A stretch of DNA of 35,752 nucleotides, taken from positions 1 through 35,752 of the forward strand of contig NZ_JYIV01000009.1 of assembly GCF_000956405.1 (NCBI RefSeq). The letters run 5' to 3'. The DNA comes from Microbacterium oxydans (GTDB lineage: Bacteria; Actinomycetota; Actinomycetes; Actinomycetales; Microbacteriaceae). Under the pieces are notes generated by a model. That model was not told where the DNA came from and searched no databases. It was given only the letters and a program-made list of their open reading frames with translations. Below are positions 23,031 to 32,642 of the stretch, piece by piece (the stretch's first letter is position 1; each line of letters begins with the position of its first letter). Made by a program: the position numbers and the translations under genes.

Positions 23031-23975
23031 ATGCGCAAGCCCTGGAAAGTCGTCCTCACCACCCTCGGAGTCATCGTCGCGGTACCCGTGCTCACCATCG
23101 CGGCCACCGCGATCGGCAACGTGATCGCGACGCAGGTCGAGACGTCGACCCTGACGCCCTACGGCGAGACGGTGACGGTCGATGGGAAGTCGATGAACGT
23201 GGTGATCGCGGGCAACGGAGATGAGACGATCGTGCTGCTGCCCGGCCTCGGCACGGCGGCTCCCGCGCTCGACTTCCAGCCGCTGATCTCCGAGCTGCAG
23301 GACACCTACCGGGTGGTCGCGGTCGAGCCCTTCGGCACCGGGCTCAGCGATCAGACCGATGTCCCGCGCACCGCTGACAACATCACCCGCGAGGTGCACG
23401 AGGCACTGCAGGCGCTCGACATCGACCGCTACACGCTGATGGGGCACTCGATCTCGGGCATCTACGCGCTGACCTACACCGCCGCATACCGCGACGAGGT
23501 CACCGCGTTCGTCGGCATCGACAGCAGCGTGCCCGACCAGCCAGGGTGGGACGACGCGATCCCCACCTCGACCATCAGCACGATGTCGACCCTGGGCCTG
23601 ACTCGGCTGCTGAGCGGGCTCGCCGGCGACGCCTACGCGGGCCTCCCCTACGACCAGGACACGAAGGACGCGATGCAGGTGCTCAGCAACCGGAATGCGG
23701 CAGCGCCCACTCTGCTGGACGAGATGGACCGCGCGCCCGAGAACTTCGCCTCGGTGAGTGGGACGACGTTCCCCGCAGACCTGCCCGTCCTGCTGTTCGT
23801 CGCGGAGGGCGACGGCGATGTGCCCGGCTGGCTCGAGCTGCACGAGGCTCAGGCGGCGAGTGTCACCCGGGGCGAGATCGTCCGCGTCGACGGAGGCCAC
23901 TATCTGCATCACACCCAGTCGCCCGAGCTGGCTGCCCAGACCCGCACCTTCCTGGACTCCCTCGCGGCGGGCTGA
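23031..23975 (+). CDS. Membrane-anchored alpha/beta hydrolase
   Basis: The 314-residue protein has an N-terminal membrane span or signal anchor (about 6-28), then an alpha/beta-hydrolase fold: LLPGLGTAAPALDF oxyanion region, nucleophile elbow GHSISG with Ser140, an acid in LPVLLFVAEGDGD and the late His in DGGHYLHHTQSP. It should act outside the cytoplasm on an ester or similar bond; no substrate can be named. An in-frame ATG at 22980 has AGGAG 9 nt upstream and is an alternative start that adds 17 residues. It converges on the SLC13-like gene across a large palindrome. Confidence 0.83.
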   Translation: MRKPWKVVLTTLGVIVAVPVLTIAATAIGNVIATQVETSTLTPYGETVTVDGKSMNVVIAGNGDETIVLLPGLGTAAPALDFQPLISELQDTYRVVAVEPFGTGLSDQTDVPRTADNITREVHEALQALDIDRYTLMGHSISGIYALTYTAAYRDEVTAFVGIDSSVPDQPGWDDAIPTSTISTMSTLGLTRLLSGLAGDAYAGLPYDQDTKDAMQVLSNRNAAAPTLLDEMDRAPENFASVSGTTFPADLPVLLFVAEGDGDVPGWLELHEAQAASVTRGEIVRVDGGHYLHHTQSPELAAQTRTFLDSLAAG

Positions 23976-23992
23976 TCCGGCCCGGGATCACT

Positions 23993-24053
23993 GTTCCGGT
24001 CGCACTTTCTGTCGCTTCTGCAGAACGAGAGCGACAGAAAGTGCGACCGGAAC
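23993..24053. repeat. 61-bp palindrome, copy 1 (perfect 24-bp arms, 13-nt spacer)
   Basis: The left arm 23993-24016 and right arm 24030-24053 are exact reverse complements, with the core GTCGCACTTTCTGTCGCT. The spacer contains the small palindrome TCTGCAGA. It lies between two convergent genes, where it could end transcription from both sides. A near-identical element occurs at 25275-25335. Confidence 0.9.
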
Positions 24054-24068
24054 GTGCGGTGAGCCCGG

Positions 24069-25247
24069 CTAGCCCGCGACCAGCATCAGCACGAGCACCG
24101 CGGCGAGCACGGTCGGGACGGCGGCCACCACGCCCCACAGCATGAAGCGGCTCCACCGGATGGTCACCCCCAGCGCGACGATCCGGTTGTGCCAGAGCAG
24201 GGTCGCGAGCGACGCCCACGGTGTGATGAGGGGGCCGAGGTTCACGCCGATCAGCAGGGCCATCAGGGCGACAGGATCTCCCGCAGCGGGCTCCAGCACG
24301 AGGTACGCCGGGAGGTTGTTGATCGCATTGGCGCTCACGGCCCCGAGCGCCGCCAGCCGGAACAGGTCGCCCGGAAAGTCGCCGCTCGCGGTCGGCGAGG
24401 TCAGGAAGTCGAGGAGTCCCTGCGCGTGCGCGGCCTCGACCAGCACGAACAACGACGCGGCGAGCGCGAGCGCCTGCCACGGGACGAGCGAGAGCCGCAG
24501 GGCCCGGCGTCGACGGACGGCGAAGAGCACGATCAACGCGAGAGCCGCGACCGTGGCCGGGATCCACACGTCATGGGTGAGCGCGAGCAACGGCATCAGC
24601 ACGAGGAGGATGCCGGTCGCGCTCCAGAACAGCATCGGGTCGGCCGGTCGCCGTGGTACGGGCGTCTCGTACGCGCCGAACACCGTGCGCCGGTGCAGGA
24701 CGGTGAGGATCGCGACGGGGACCAGGATCCCCACAAGTGTGGGCGCCCAGCTCAGCGCGATGAACGCCCCGGGCCCTTCCCCCATCGCGGGTGCGGCGAG
24801 CAGGTTCGTGAGGTTCGACACCGGCAGCGCGAGGGACGCGGTGTTGGCGAGCCAGACCGTGGCCAGGGCGAAAGGCAGCGGGGAGACGCCGATGCTCTGC
24901 GCCAGCACGACGACGACCGGGGTGACGATCACGGCGGTCGTGTCGAGCGAGAGGAAGACGGTGCTCACCACGGCGAGCACGACTACCAGCGCCCACAGCA
25001 CCACCACGCGGCCTCGACCCCAACGCGCGAGGCGCTGGGAGACGACGTCGAACACCGCCGCGTCGCGGGCGAGCTCGGCGACGATCGTGATCGCGACGAC
25101 GAACCCCAGCACGGGCGCGATCCGTTCGCCGAGGGCACCGGCGTCCGTGCGCGGCAGGAACCCCGTGAGCACGCACACGAGCGCGACGACCACGAGCGCC
25201 GCAACGACCCATGCCCCGGTGCCGATGCGCATCCTTCTGATTCCCAC
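24069..25247 (-). CDS. SLC13/ArsB-type (ion transporter superfamily) anion permease
   Basis: The 392-residue protein has about ten or eleven spans and typical re-entrant segments of this superfamily: FLSLDTTAVIVTPVVVVLAQ in the first half, LANTASLALPVSNLTNLL, and the mirrored NAINNLPAYLV with GVNLGPLITPWASLATLLWHN in the second half. ArsB, CitM and related permeases share this layout; whether it moves arsenite, a dicarboxylate or another anion cannot be told. I prefer the GTG at 25247, 6 nt after a TATGCT hexamer; ATG at 25232 is the alternative. No arsenic genes are nearby. Both sides are flanked by the same palindrome. Confidence 0.85.
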   Translation of the reverse strand: MGIRRMRIGTGAWVVAALVVVALVCVLTGFLPRTDAGALGERIAPVLGFVVAITIVAELARDAAVFDVVSQRLARWGRGRVVVLWALVVVLAVVSTVFLSLDTTAVIVTPVVVVLAQSIGVSPLPFALATVWLANTASLALPVSNLTNLLAAPAMGEGPGAFIALSWAPTLVGILVPVAILTVLHRRTVFGAYETPVPRRPADPMLFWSATGILLVLMPLLALTHDVWIPATVAALALIVLFAVRRRRALRLSLVPWQALALAASLFVLVEAAHAQGLLDFLTSPTASGDFPGDLFRLAALGAVSANAINNLPAYLVLEPAAGDPVALMALLIGVNLGPLITPWASLATLLWHNRIVALGVTIRWSRFMLWGVVAAVPTVLAAVLVLMLVAG

Positions 25248-25253
25248 CTCGTG

Positions 25254-25259
25254 AGCATA
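25254..25259 (-). promoter_or_regulatory. -10 hexamer of the SLC13-like gene (leaderless)
   Basis: TATGCT on the minus strand ends 6 nt before the GTG at 25247. It supports that start over the ATG at 25232. Confidence 0.45.
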
Positions 25260-25274
25260 GGGCCGAACTCCGGC

Positions 25275-25335
25275 GTTCCCGTCGCACTTTCTGTCGCTCA
25301 GAGTCGCGGGAAGCGACAGAAAGTGCGACGGGAGC
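25275..25335. repeat. 61-bp palindrome, copy 2 (24-bp arms, 13-nt spacer)
   Basis: The left arm 25275-25298 pairs with 25312-25335 at all but one position (a T-G). Compared with copy 1 the arms are nearly identical. One pair has changed on both sides (G-C at 23998/24048, C-G at 25280/25330), and the spacer is unrelated but has the same length. This copy is in a divergent intergenic region, so it is not a simple terminator. Confidence 0.9.
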
Positions 25336-25396
25336 GAATCCGGGGAGACGTGGAGGGGCCGAACCGTGAGCAACCCGCATGCATCGGGGCGGAGGG

Positions 25397-25447
25397 CGTA
25401 GGGGAAGCGTGAGGATCGCGGTGGCGGGTGCCGCGCGGGAGTTGTAT
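25397..25447 (+). promoter_or_regulatory. Heptamer pair and -10 of the kdp operon
   Basis: CGTAGGG (25397-25403) and CGTGAGG (25408-25414) are 11 bp apart, and the second is part of CGTGAGGATCGCG, identical to the block upstream of kimA. A TTGTAT hexamer at 25442-25447 is 45 bp from the first heptamer, exactly as TAGTGT is at kimA, and 7 nt before the GTG at 25455. Probably the KdpE-controlled promoter (inference). Confidence 0.6.
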
Positions 25448-25454
25448 CGGATCC

Positions 25455-25538
25455 GTGCTCGACATCATCTACATCGCGCTGACTCTCGCGCTGTTCGCCC
25501 TCGTCTCCCTGGTGGCCAAGGGGGTGGAGCGGCTGTGA
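25455..25538 (+). CDS. 27-residue hydrophobic micropeptide upstream of kdpF
   Basis: A GTG opens a 27-codon frame, [18 protein letters not shown] followed by LVAKGVERL: one membrane span with a short basic tail. Its stop overlaps the GTG of kdpF by 4 bp, the same coupling used by the rest of the operon. A -10-like TTGTAT lies 7 nt upstream, so it would be the first codon of a leaderless kdp mRNA. It may be an extra small subunit or a leader peptide. It is too short for most annotation. Confidence 0.6.
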   Translation: MLDIIYIALTLALFALVSLVAKGVERL

Positions 25539-25624
25539 TCGTCTTCGAGATCCTCGCCGCCGCCCTCGCGGTCGCCGCCGTCGTCTACCTCGTGGTCGCG
25601 CTCGTCGCGCCGGAGAGGTTCTGA
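25535..25624 (+). CDS. kdpF: KdpF, small subunit of the K+-transporting ATPase
   Basis: The 29-residue peptide is one membrane span ending in the family's APERF tail (compare FPEKF/FPERF endings of other KdpF peptides). It stabilises the KdpABC complex. The start is GTG, overlapping the upstream micropeptide stop (GTGA); its stop overlaps the kdpA ATG by 1 bp. Confidence 0.85.
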   Translation: MIVFEILAAALAVAAVVYLVVALVAPERF

Positions 25625-27303
25625 TGGACGCGACGATCTGGTTCGGCATCCTGCAGCTCGCGGCCGTCGTGGTCGTGCTCGTGCTCCTCTACCGCCCCCT
25701 CGGCGACTACATGGCCCACGTCTACACCTCGGCACGTGACCTGCGGGTCGAGCGCGGTGTCTACCGGCTGATCGGGGTCGACTCCTCGTCGGAGCAGACG
25801 TGGCGCGCGTATGCCCGCAGCGTGCTGGCCTTCTCCGTGGTCGGGGTGCTCCTGGTCTACGGTCTCCAGCGACTCCAGGCCTTCCTCCCCCAGTCGCTCG
25901 GGCTCCCGGCCGTGCCGGAAGGACTGTCCTTCAACACCGCCGCCTCGTTCGTGGCGAACACCAACTGGCAGTCGTACTCCCCCGAGCAGACCATGGGCTA
26001 CACCGTGCAGCTCGCGGGTCTCACGGTGCAGAACTTCGTCTCCGCGGCGGTCGGCCTCACCATCGCGATCGCCCTCATCCGAGGCCTCGCCCGTCGGGGC
26101 TCGACCACCATCGGCAACTTCTGGGTCGACCTGATCCGCGGGCTCGGCCGCATCCTCCTCCCGATCGCCCTGATCGGCGCCGTGGCCCTGCTCGCGGGCG
26201 GCGTGATCCAGAACTTCGCCTGCTTCACCGATGTCACCACGGTGTCTGGCGGTACGCAGACGATCCCCGGAGGTCCGGTCGCCTCGCAGGAGGCCATCAA
26301 GCTGCTCGGCACCAACGGCGGCGGATTCTTCAACGCCAACTCCGCGCACCCGTTCGAGAACCCGACCGGCTTCACGAACCTGCTGCAGGTGCTGTTGATC
26401 CTCGTGATCCCGTTCGCACTGCCCCGCACATTCGGCCGTATGGTCGGCGATCACCGTCAGGGCTACGCGATCGCTGCCGTGATGGGCACGATCTTCCTCG
26501 TCTCGACCTTCGCCCTCTCGGCGCTCGAGCTCGCCGGCCGCGGAACGGCTCCGGAACTCGCAGGAGCCGCGATGGAGGGCAAGGAGGTGCGCTTCGGCAT
26601 CCTCGGTTCGACGCTGTTCGGCAGCGCGAGCACCCTCACCTCGACGGGTGCCGTCAACTCGATGCACGACTCCTACACGGCGCTCGGCGGCATGATGCCG
26701 ATGCTGAACATGATGCTCGGCGAGGTCGCGCCAGGAGGCGTGGGCTCGGGGCTGTACGGCATGCTCGTGCTCGCGATCATCGCGGTGTTCGTCGGCGGGC
26801 TGCTCGTCGGACGCACCCCGGAGTATCTCGGCAAGAGGATCGGGCCGCGCGAGATCAAGCTCGCGAGCCTGTACATCCTGGTGACGCCGACCCTGGTGCT
26901 GATCGGAACGGCGATGAGCTTCGCGGTCCCCGGCATCAGGGAGGACGTGGAGTCCACCAGCATCCTGAACCCCGGCGTGCACGGCATGAGCGAGGTGCTC
27001 TACGCCTTCACCTCGGCGTCGAACAACAACGGCTCCGCGTTCGCCGGGCTCACCGCCAACACCCCGTGGTTCAACACCGCCCTCGGTATCGCGATGCTGC
27101 TCGGCCGGTTCCTGCCGATCGTGCTGGTGCTGGCCCTGGCCGGCTCGTTCGCGGCACAGGAGCGCATCCCCGCCACTTCCGGCACCCTGCCGACGCACCG
27201 GCCGCAGTTCGTCGGCCTGCTCCTCGCCGTGACGGTCATCGTCACCGCGCTCACCTACTTCCCCGTGCTCGCACTGGGCCCCCTCGCTGAAGGACTCGTC
27301 TGA
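25624..27303 (+). CDS. kdpA: Potassium-transporting ATPase subunit KdpA
   Basis: The 559-residue channel-like subunit selects and conducts K+. It has about ten spans and the selectivity-filter-like segment G229[14 protein letters not shown], plus the related loops [28 protein letters not shown] and [11 protein letters not shown]. The length is normal for the family. It is tightly packed between kdpF (1-bp overlap) and kdpB (2-bp gap). Confidence 0.97.
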   Translation: MDATIWFGILQLAAVVVVLVLLYRPLGDYMAHVYTSARDLRVERGVYRLIGVDSSSEQTWRAYARSVLAFSVVGVLLVYGLQRLQAFLPQSLGLPAVPEGLSFNTAASFVANTNWQSYSPEQTMGYTVQLAGLTVQNFVSAAVGLTIAIALIRGLARRGSTTIGNFWVDLIRGLGRILLPIALIGAVALLAGGVIQNFACFTDVTTVSGGTQTIPGGPVASQEAIKLLGTNGGGFFNANSAHPFENPTGFTNLLQVLLILVIPFALPRTFGRMVGDHRQGYAIAAVMGTIFLVSTFALSALELAGRGTAPELAGAAMEGKEVRFGILGSTLFGSASTLTSTGAVNSMHDSYTALGGMMPMLNMMLGEVAPGGVGSGLYGMLVLAIIAVFVGGLLVGRTPEYLGKRIGPREIKLASLYILVTPTLVLIGTAMSFAVPGIREDVESTSILNPGVHGMSEVLYAFTSASNNNGSAFAGLTANTPWFNTALGIAMLLGRFLPIVLVLALAGSFAAQERIPATSGTLPTHRPQFVGLLLAVTVIVTALTYFPVLALGPLAEGLV

Positions 27304-27305
27304 CC

Positions 27306-29459
27306 ATGACCCTCATCACCACCCCCTCGGAATCGCCCTCCGAACAACAGGATGCTGCGGCATCCGCCCCTGCCCGACCGCCGCGCTCCTTCGGCTGGTC
27401 GCAGCTCGTGCAGGCGCTCCCCGGCGCCCTGCGCAAGCTCAACCCGACGGCGCTGGTCCGCAATCCCGTCATGCTGCTGGTCTGGGTCGGCGCGGCCTTC
27501 ACGACCGTGCTCGCCATCGCCGAGCCGTTCCTGGGCGGCCCAGCCGAGTCGGGCGGCACCCCGGTCCCCGCCCCCTTCACCTGGGGAATCGCGATCTGGC
27601 TGTGGCTGACAGTGCTGTTCGCGAACGTCGCCGAGTCCGTCGCCGAGGGCCGTGGCAAGGCGCAGGCCGCGAGCCTGCGCAAGACCCGCACGAGCACGAT
27701 GGCCCGTCGCGTGGTCGGCTACGACAGCACCGCGGATGCGGCGGCCGAGCACACCGCGACCGCTGAGGTCTCGTCGGCCGAGCTGCAGCGCGACGACGTC
27801 GTGATCGTCACGGCGGGCGAGCTGGTCCCCGGCGACGGCGACATCGTCTCGGGCATCGCCACCGTCGACGAGTCGGCCATCACGGGTGAGAGTGCGCCGG
27901 TGATCCGCGAGTCCGGTGGCGACCGCAGCGCCGTCACCGGCGGCACCCGCGTGCTGTCGGACCGCATCGTGGTGCGCATCACCTCCAAACCGGGCGAGAC
28001 GTTCGTCGACCGGATGATCGCCCTGGTCGAGGGAGCGAGCCGCCAGCGCACCCCCAACGAGATCGCCCTCAACATCCTGCTCGCGAGCCTGTCGATCATC
28101 TTCGTGGTCGTGGTGCTGGCCCTGAACCCGATCGCCTCCTACGCCGCATCCCCCGTCAGCATCCCGGTGCTCATCGCCCTGCTCGTCTGCCTGATCCCGA
28201 CCACCATCGGGGCGCTGCTCTCGGCCATCGGCATCGCCGGCATGGACCGGCTCGTGCAGCGCAACGTGCTCGCCATGTCAGGTCGTGCGGTCGAGGCGGC
28301 GGGAGACGTCACCACCCTGCTGCTCGACAAGACGGGCACCATCACGTACGGCAACCGCCGCGCGCACGAGGTGCTGCCCCTCCCGGGTGTCGATGCGGAC
28401 GAGCTGCTGCGCGTCGCGGCGCTCTCCTCCCTCGCCGACCCCACACCGGAGGGGGCTTCGATCGTCGAGCTCGCTGCCGCGCAGGGCATCCGGGTAACCG
28501 CCCCCGATGGCGCGGTGGTCGTTCCGTTCACGGCGCAGACCCGCATGTCCGGGCTCGACCTCGCCGACGGCACGCAGATCCGCAAGGGCGCCGGCTCCGC
28601 TGTCCGTGCATGGCTCGGATTCGACGGCGACGACCACGAGCTCACGAGCCGCACGGACGCCGTGGCCCAGAGCGGCGGCACTCCTCTCGTCGTGGCGGTG
28701 AAGGGCCCGGCGGCGGACGCTCGCATCCTCGGTATCGTGCACCTCAAGGACATCGTGAAGGACGGCCTGCGCGAGCGCTTCGACGAGTTGCGGGCGATGG
28801 GCATCCGCACCGTCATGATCACGGGCGACAACCCGCTCACGGCGAAGGCGATCGCCGCCGAGGCCGGCGTCGACGACTTCCTCGCCGAGGCGACCCCCGA
28901 GGACAAGCTCGAGCTCATCCGGCACGAGCAGCAGGGTGGACGCCTGGTCGCGATGACGGGCGACGGCACGAACGATGCTCCGGCTCTCGCGCAGGCCGAC
29001 GTCGGCGTGGCGATGAACACGGGCACCTCGGCAGCGAAAGAGGCCGGCAACATGGTCGACCTCGATTCCGACCCCACCAAGCTCATCGACATCGTGCGCA
29101 TCGGCAAGCAGCTGCTCATCACGCGCGGAGCGCTCACCACGTTCTCGCTCGCGAACGACATCGCCAAGTACTTCGCGATCATCCCGGCCATGTTCATGGG
29201 AGTCTTCCCCGGACTCGCAGCCCTCAACATCATGCAGCTGCACTCGCCGGCATCCGCTGTCACCAGCGCGATCATCTTCAACGCGATCGTGATCGTGTTC
29301 CTGATCCCGCTGGCCCTGCGCGGAGTGAGGTACCGCCCGGCGAGCGCCTCGCAGATCCTGCAGCGCAACCTGCTGATCTACGGCCTCGGCGGCGTGATCG
29401 CCCCGTTCATCGGCATCAAGCTCATCGACCTCGTGATCAGCCTCATCCCGGGCTTCTGA
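27306..29459 (+). CDS. kdpB: Potassium-transporting ATPase subunit KdpB (P-type ATPase)
   Basis: The 717-residue P-type ATPase hydrolyses ATP for the complex. The phosphorylated Asp is D341 in DKTGTIT; the actuator TGES motif (AITGESAPV), nucleotide-domain residues and the hinge [25 protein letters not shown] are present. It is slightly longer than E. coli KdpB because of a Ser/Ala/Pro-rich N-terminus of about 30 residues. It follows kdpA after 2 nt. Confidence 0.97.
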   Translation: MTLITTPSESPSEQQDAAASAPARPPRSFGWSQLVQALPGALRKLNPTALVRNPVMLLVWVGAAFTTVLAIAEPFLGGPAESGGTPVPAPFTWGIAIWLWLTVLFANVAESVAEGRGKAQAASLRKTRTSTMARRVVGYDSTADAAAEHTATAEVSSAELQRDDVVIVTAGELVPGDGDIVSGIATVDESAITGESAPVIRESGGDRSAVTGGTRVLSDRIVVRITSKPGETFVDRMIALVEGASRQRTPNEIALNILLASLSIIFVVVVLALNPIASYAASPVSIPVLIALLVCLIPTTIGALLSAIGIAGMDRLVQRNVLAMSGRAVEAAGDVTTLLLDKTGTITYGNRRAHEVLPLPGVDADELLRVAALSSLADPTPEGASIVELAAAQGIRVTAPDGAVVVPFTAQTRMSGLDLADGTQIRKGAGSAVRAWLGFDGDDHELTSRTDAVAQSGGTPLVVAVKGPAADARILGIVHLKDIVKDGLRERFDELRAMGIRTVMITGDNPLTAKAIAAEAGVDDFLAEATPEDKLELIRHEQQGGRLVAMTGDGTNDAPALAQADVGVAMNTGTSAAKEAGNMVDLDSDPTKLIDIVRIGKQLLITRGALTTFSLANDIAKYFAIIPAMFMGVFPGLAALNIMQLHSPASAVTSAIIFNAIVIVFLIPLALRGVRYRPASASQILQRNLLIYGLGGVIAPFIGIKLIDLVISLIPGF

Positions 29460-29484
29460 CCCGGCTCTGAAACGGAATCCAGAC

Positions 29485-30087
29485 ATGTCATCCACTCGCA
29501 CCACCCTCCGCACCACCGGTGTCGCCGTCCGCGCGATGCTCGTGCTCACGCTCCTGCTCGGCGTCGGCTACACCCTCCTGGTCACCGGCGTCGGCCAGCT
29601 GCTGCTCCCCTGGCAGGCGAACGGCTCGCCCCTTCCCGGCGACAAGGGCAGCGCGTTGATCGGCCAGTCCTTCACCGACGCGGACGGCCAGGCACTTCCG
29701 CAGTACTTCCAATCCCGCCCCTCCGCCGCGGGCGACGGGTACGACGGCGCTGCGTCCAGCGGCAGCAACCTCGGCCCCGAGAACGCCGACCTGGTCGCCA
29801 CGATCACCGAACGCAAGGCCGCGATCGCCGAGCGCGAGGGCGTCGACCCGTCCGAGGTACCGGCCGACGCGGTCACCGCCTCGGGGTCGGGCCTCGATCC
29901 GCACATCAGCGTCGCCTATGCGCTGCTGCAGGTGCCGCGTGTGGCGGAGGCCCGCGGGCTGTCAGAGCAGGTGGTGCGCGACCTCGTGGAGTCTAGGATT
30001 CAAGGGCGGGATCTGGGATTCCTCGGCGATGAGCGCATCAACGTCGCCGAACTCAACCTCGCGCTCGATGACCGGGAGGGCGAATGA
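29485..30087 (+). CDS. kdpC: Potassium-transporting ATPase subunit KdpC
   Basis: The 200-residue protein has one N-terminal span (about 12-38, LVLTLLLGVGYTLLVTGVGQLL) and the extracytoplasmic KdpC domain with GSALIGQSF, YFQSRPSAAGDGYD, ASSGSNLGP and the C-terminal SGSGLDPHIS and LNLALD motifs. It assists ATP use and complex assembly. Its stop overlaps kdpD by 4 bp (ATGA). Confidence 0.96.
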   Translation: MSSTRTTLRTTGVAVRAMLVLTLLLGVGYTLLVTGVGQLLLPWQANGSPLPGDKGSALIGQSFTDADGQALPQYFQSRPSAAGDGYDGAASSGSNLGPENADLVATITERKAAIAEREGVDPSEVPADAVTASGSGLDPHISVAYALLQVPRVAEARGLSEQVVRDLVESRIQGRDLGFLGDERINVAELNLALDDREGE

Positions 30088-32642
30088 CCGCAGCGCCTCT
30101 CCGTCGACCCCAGGGCCACCAGCGCCGGGGGCGGCTTCGAGTCCTGCTCGGAGCCGCCCCCGGCGTCGGCAAGACGTACGAGATGCTCGCCGAGGGACGG
30201 CGGATGCTCGACGAGGACCACGATGTCGTGATCGCGATCGTGGAGACGCACGAGCGCGCCGCGACGCAGGCCCAGACCGCGGGGCTCCCCGAGGTGCCGC
30301 GGAGGGTCGACCTGCACCGCGGGATCGCCCTCACCGAGCTCGACGTCGACGCCGTGCTGGAGCGCGCCCCCGAGATCGCCCTCGTGGACGAACTTGCGCA
30401 CACGAACGCCCCCGGGTCCCGCAACGCGAAGCGCTGGCAGGACGTGGACGAGCTGCTCGACGCCGGCATCGACGTGGTGACCACGGTCAACGTGCAGCAC
30501 ATCGAGTCGCTGAACGCCGTGGTCGAGAAGATCACCGGCATCGCGCAGCAGGAGACCATCCCAGATGCAGTGGTCCGCGCCGCCGACGAGATCGAGGTCG
30601 TCGACCTGGCCCCGCAGACCCTGCGCGATCGACTGTCGGCCGGACTCGTGTATCCCGCCGAACGGATCGATGCCGCGCTGTCGAACTACTTCCGCCTGGG
30701 CAACCTCACCGCACTGCGCGAGCTGGCCCTGCTCTGGCTCGCCGACGAGGTCGACAGCGCGCTGCGCAGCTACCGCGCCGAGCAGGGCATCGAGGGCACG
30801 TGGCAGGCCAGGGAGCGCGTGGTCGTCGCCCTGACCGGAGGCCCCGAGGGCGAGACCCTGCTGCGGCGCGGAGCCAGGATCGCCGCACGCTCCGCCGGAG
30901 GGGAACTGCTCGCCGTGCACATCTCCGCGCAAGACGGCCTGCGCGACGAGACGCCGGGAGCACTCGCCGCACAGCGCACCCTCGTGGAGTCTCTCGGCGG
31001 CACCTATCACCAGGTCGTGGGCGACGACATCCCCGCCGCCCTGGTCGAGTTCGCACAGGGCGCCGACGCCACTCAGCTCGTGATCGGTGTCAGCAGACGC
31101 AGCCGACTGGTCGCCGCGCTCACCGGGCCAGGCATCGGCTCGGAGGTCATCCGGCGCTCCGGCGACATCGACGTGCACATCGTCACCCACGCCGCGGCGG
31201 GCGGACGGATGGTGCTCCCGCGCATCAAGGGCGGGGCGCTGGGCTGGCGGCGACAGCTGCTCGGGTTCGGCGTCGCCCTCGTGTTCGGACCGATCCTGTC
31301 GTGGATCATGTACACCTATCGCAGCCCCGAATCGATCACCGCCGAGGTGCTCGCGTATCAGCTGCTCGTGGTCGTGGTCGCCCTCATCGGCGGCATCCGT
31401 CCCGCGGTGTTCGCCGCGGTCCTGTCCGGCATCACCCTCGACTTCCTCTTCGTCGCCCCGCTCTTCACGATCACGATCGCGCACCCGCTGCACGTGCTGG
31501 CCCTCGCGCTCTACGTGGTCATCGCGATCCTGGTCAGCATCATCGTCGACCAGGCCGCCCGTCGCGCCCGCACCGCCCAGCGCGCCGCCGCCGAGGCCGA
31601 GCTGCTCGCCGCGGTCGCCGGGAACGTGCTGCGCGGCGACAACGCCGTTCTCGCGCTGGTCAGCCGCACCCGAGAGGCGTTCGGTCTGAGCGGTGTGCGC
31701 CTGCTCGCGGCGGACGGCGATGTGCTCGCGAGCGACGGCGAGCCCGTGGCCGATGGGCGGGCGACGACCATCCCGGTCGGCGTCGTCGCCGGTGGCGGTC
31801 CCCGCGCCGTGCTGGAGTTGAACGGAGAGCCTCTCGCCGGTCCCGAGCGTCGGCTGCTGGATGCGATCGTCGCCCAGCTCGCCGCCGCGATCGAGCACAC
31901 CGACCTGCGGGCCACCGCCAGGGAGGCCGAGGCGCTGGCCGAGACCGATCAGGTGCGCAGCGCTCTGCTCTCGGCCGTGAGCCACGATCTGCGACGCCCG
32001 CTCGCCTCCGCGGTCGCCGCCATCGGCGGCCTTCGCGGCGCGCACGGCCTGTCCGAATCCGACCGCGCAGAGCTGCTCGCCACCGCCGACGAGAGCCTGG
32101 CGACGCTGTCGACGCTCGTCACGGATCTGTTGGACGTGAGCCGTGTGCAGGCCGGAGTGCTGGCGGTCTCCTCGTCCCGCATGGATGCTGCCGGCATCGT
32201 GCTCGCTGCGGTCGACGAGTTGGGCCTCGGTCCGTCGGACGTCGAGCTGGCCCTCGACCCCGATCTTCCCCCGCTGCACGCCGACCCCGTGCTGCTCCTG
32301 CGTGTGCTGGTGAACGTGATCGCCAACGCCCACCGGCACGCCCCCGAGGATTCGCGCGTCATCGTGTCCACCAGCACCCTCGGCGACCGCGCGGAGATCC
32401 GCATCATCGACCGCGGGGAAGGCGTCTCGCCCGAGCGACGCGACCGCATCTTCCAGCCGTTCCAACGCTTCGGAGACACCGACAACACCACGGGACTCGG
32501 TCTGGGCCTCGCCCTCTCACGCGGATTCACCGAGGGCATGGGCGGTACCCTGACACCCGAGGACACCCCCGGCGGCGGCCTCACGATGGTCATCTCCCTG
32601 CCTCTGGACGCAGGGCCCCGCGACATGGAAGGCACGGAGTGA
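30084..32642 (+). CDS. kdpD: Sensor histidine kinase KdpD
   Basis: The 852-residue kinase has an N-terminal KdpD domain (about 15-225) with the P-loop GAAPGVGKTYEM and DELAHTNAPGSRNAKRWQDV, a universal-stress-protein-like domain (about 245-370), four close spans (about 390-500), a GAF-like region, and the HisKA/HATPase pair with the phospho-acceptor H634 in SAVSHDLRRPLASA and DRGEGVSP, TGLGLGLALS. It senses K+ limitation or turgor and phosphorylates KdpE. GGGAGG precedes the ATG; the start overlaps kdpC and the stop overlaps kdpE. Confidence 0.96.
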   Translation: MTAAPLRRPQGHQRRGRLRVLLGAAPGVGKTYEMLAEGRRMLDEDHDVVIAIVETHERAATQAQTAGLPEVPRRVDLHRGIALTELDVDAVLERAPEIALVDELAHTNAPGSRNAKRWQDVDELLDAGIDVVTTVNVQHIESLNAVVEKITGIAQQETIPDAVVRAADEIEVVDLAPQTLRDRLSAGLVYPAERIDAALSNYFRLGNLTALRELALLWLADEVDSALRSYRAEQGIEGTWQARERVVVALTGGPEGETLLRRGARIAARSAGGELLAVHISAQDGLRDETPGALAAQRTLVESLGGTYHQVVGDDIPAALVEFAQGADATQLVIGVSRRSRLVAALTGPGIGSEVIRRSGDIDVHIVTHAAAGGRMVLPRIKGGALGWRRQLLGFGVALVFGPILSWIMYTYRSPESITAEVLAYQLLVVVVALIGGIRPAVFAAVLSGITLDFLFVAPLFTITIAHPLHVLALALYVVIAILVSIIVDQAARRARTAQRAAAEAELLAAVAGNVLRGDNAVLALVSRTREAFGLSGVRLLAADGDVLASDGEPVADGRATTIPVGVVAGGGPRAVLELNGEPLAGPERRLLDAIVAQLAAAIEHTDLRATAREAEALAETDQVRSALLSAVSHDLRRPLASAVAAIGGLRGAHGLSESDRAELLATADESLATLSTLVTDLLDVSRVQAGVLAVSSSRMDAAGIVLAAVDELGLGPSDVELALDPDLPPLHADPVLLLRVLVNVIANAHRHAPEDSRVIVSTSTLGDRAEIRIIDRGEGVSPERRDRIFQPFQRFGDTDNTTGLGLGLALSRGFTEGMGGTLTPEDTPGGGLTMVISLPLDAGPRDMEGTE

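Noticed and set aside
23993..24053. Palindrome copy 1 read simply as an intrinsic terminator
   Set aside because: There is no T-tract, and the same element also sits in a divergent promoter region (25275-25335), so a terminator-only role is not supported.
30000..32465. An 821-codon open frame antisense to kdpD
   Set aside because: High GC gives long antisense frames; the product is His/Gly/Asp-rich low complexity with no domains, whereas KdpD motifs are clear on the plus strand.
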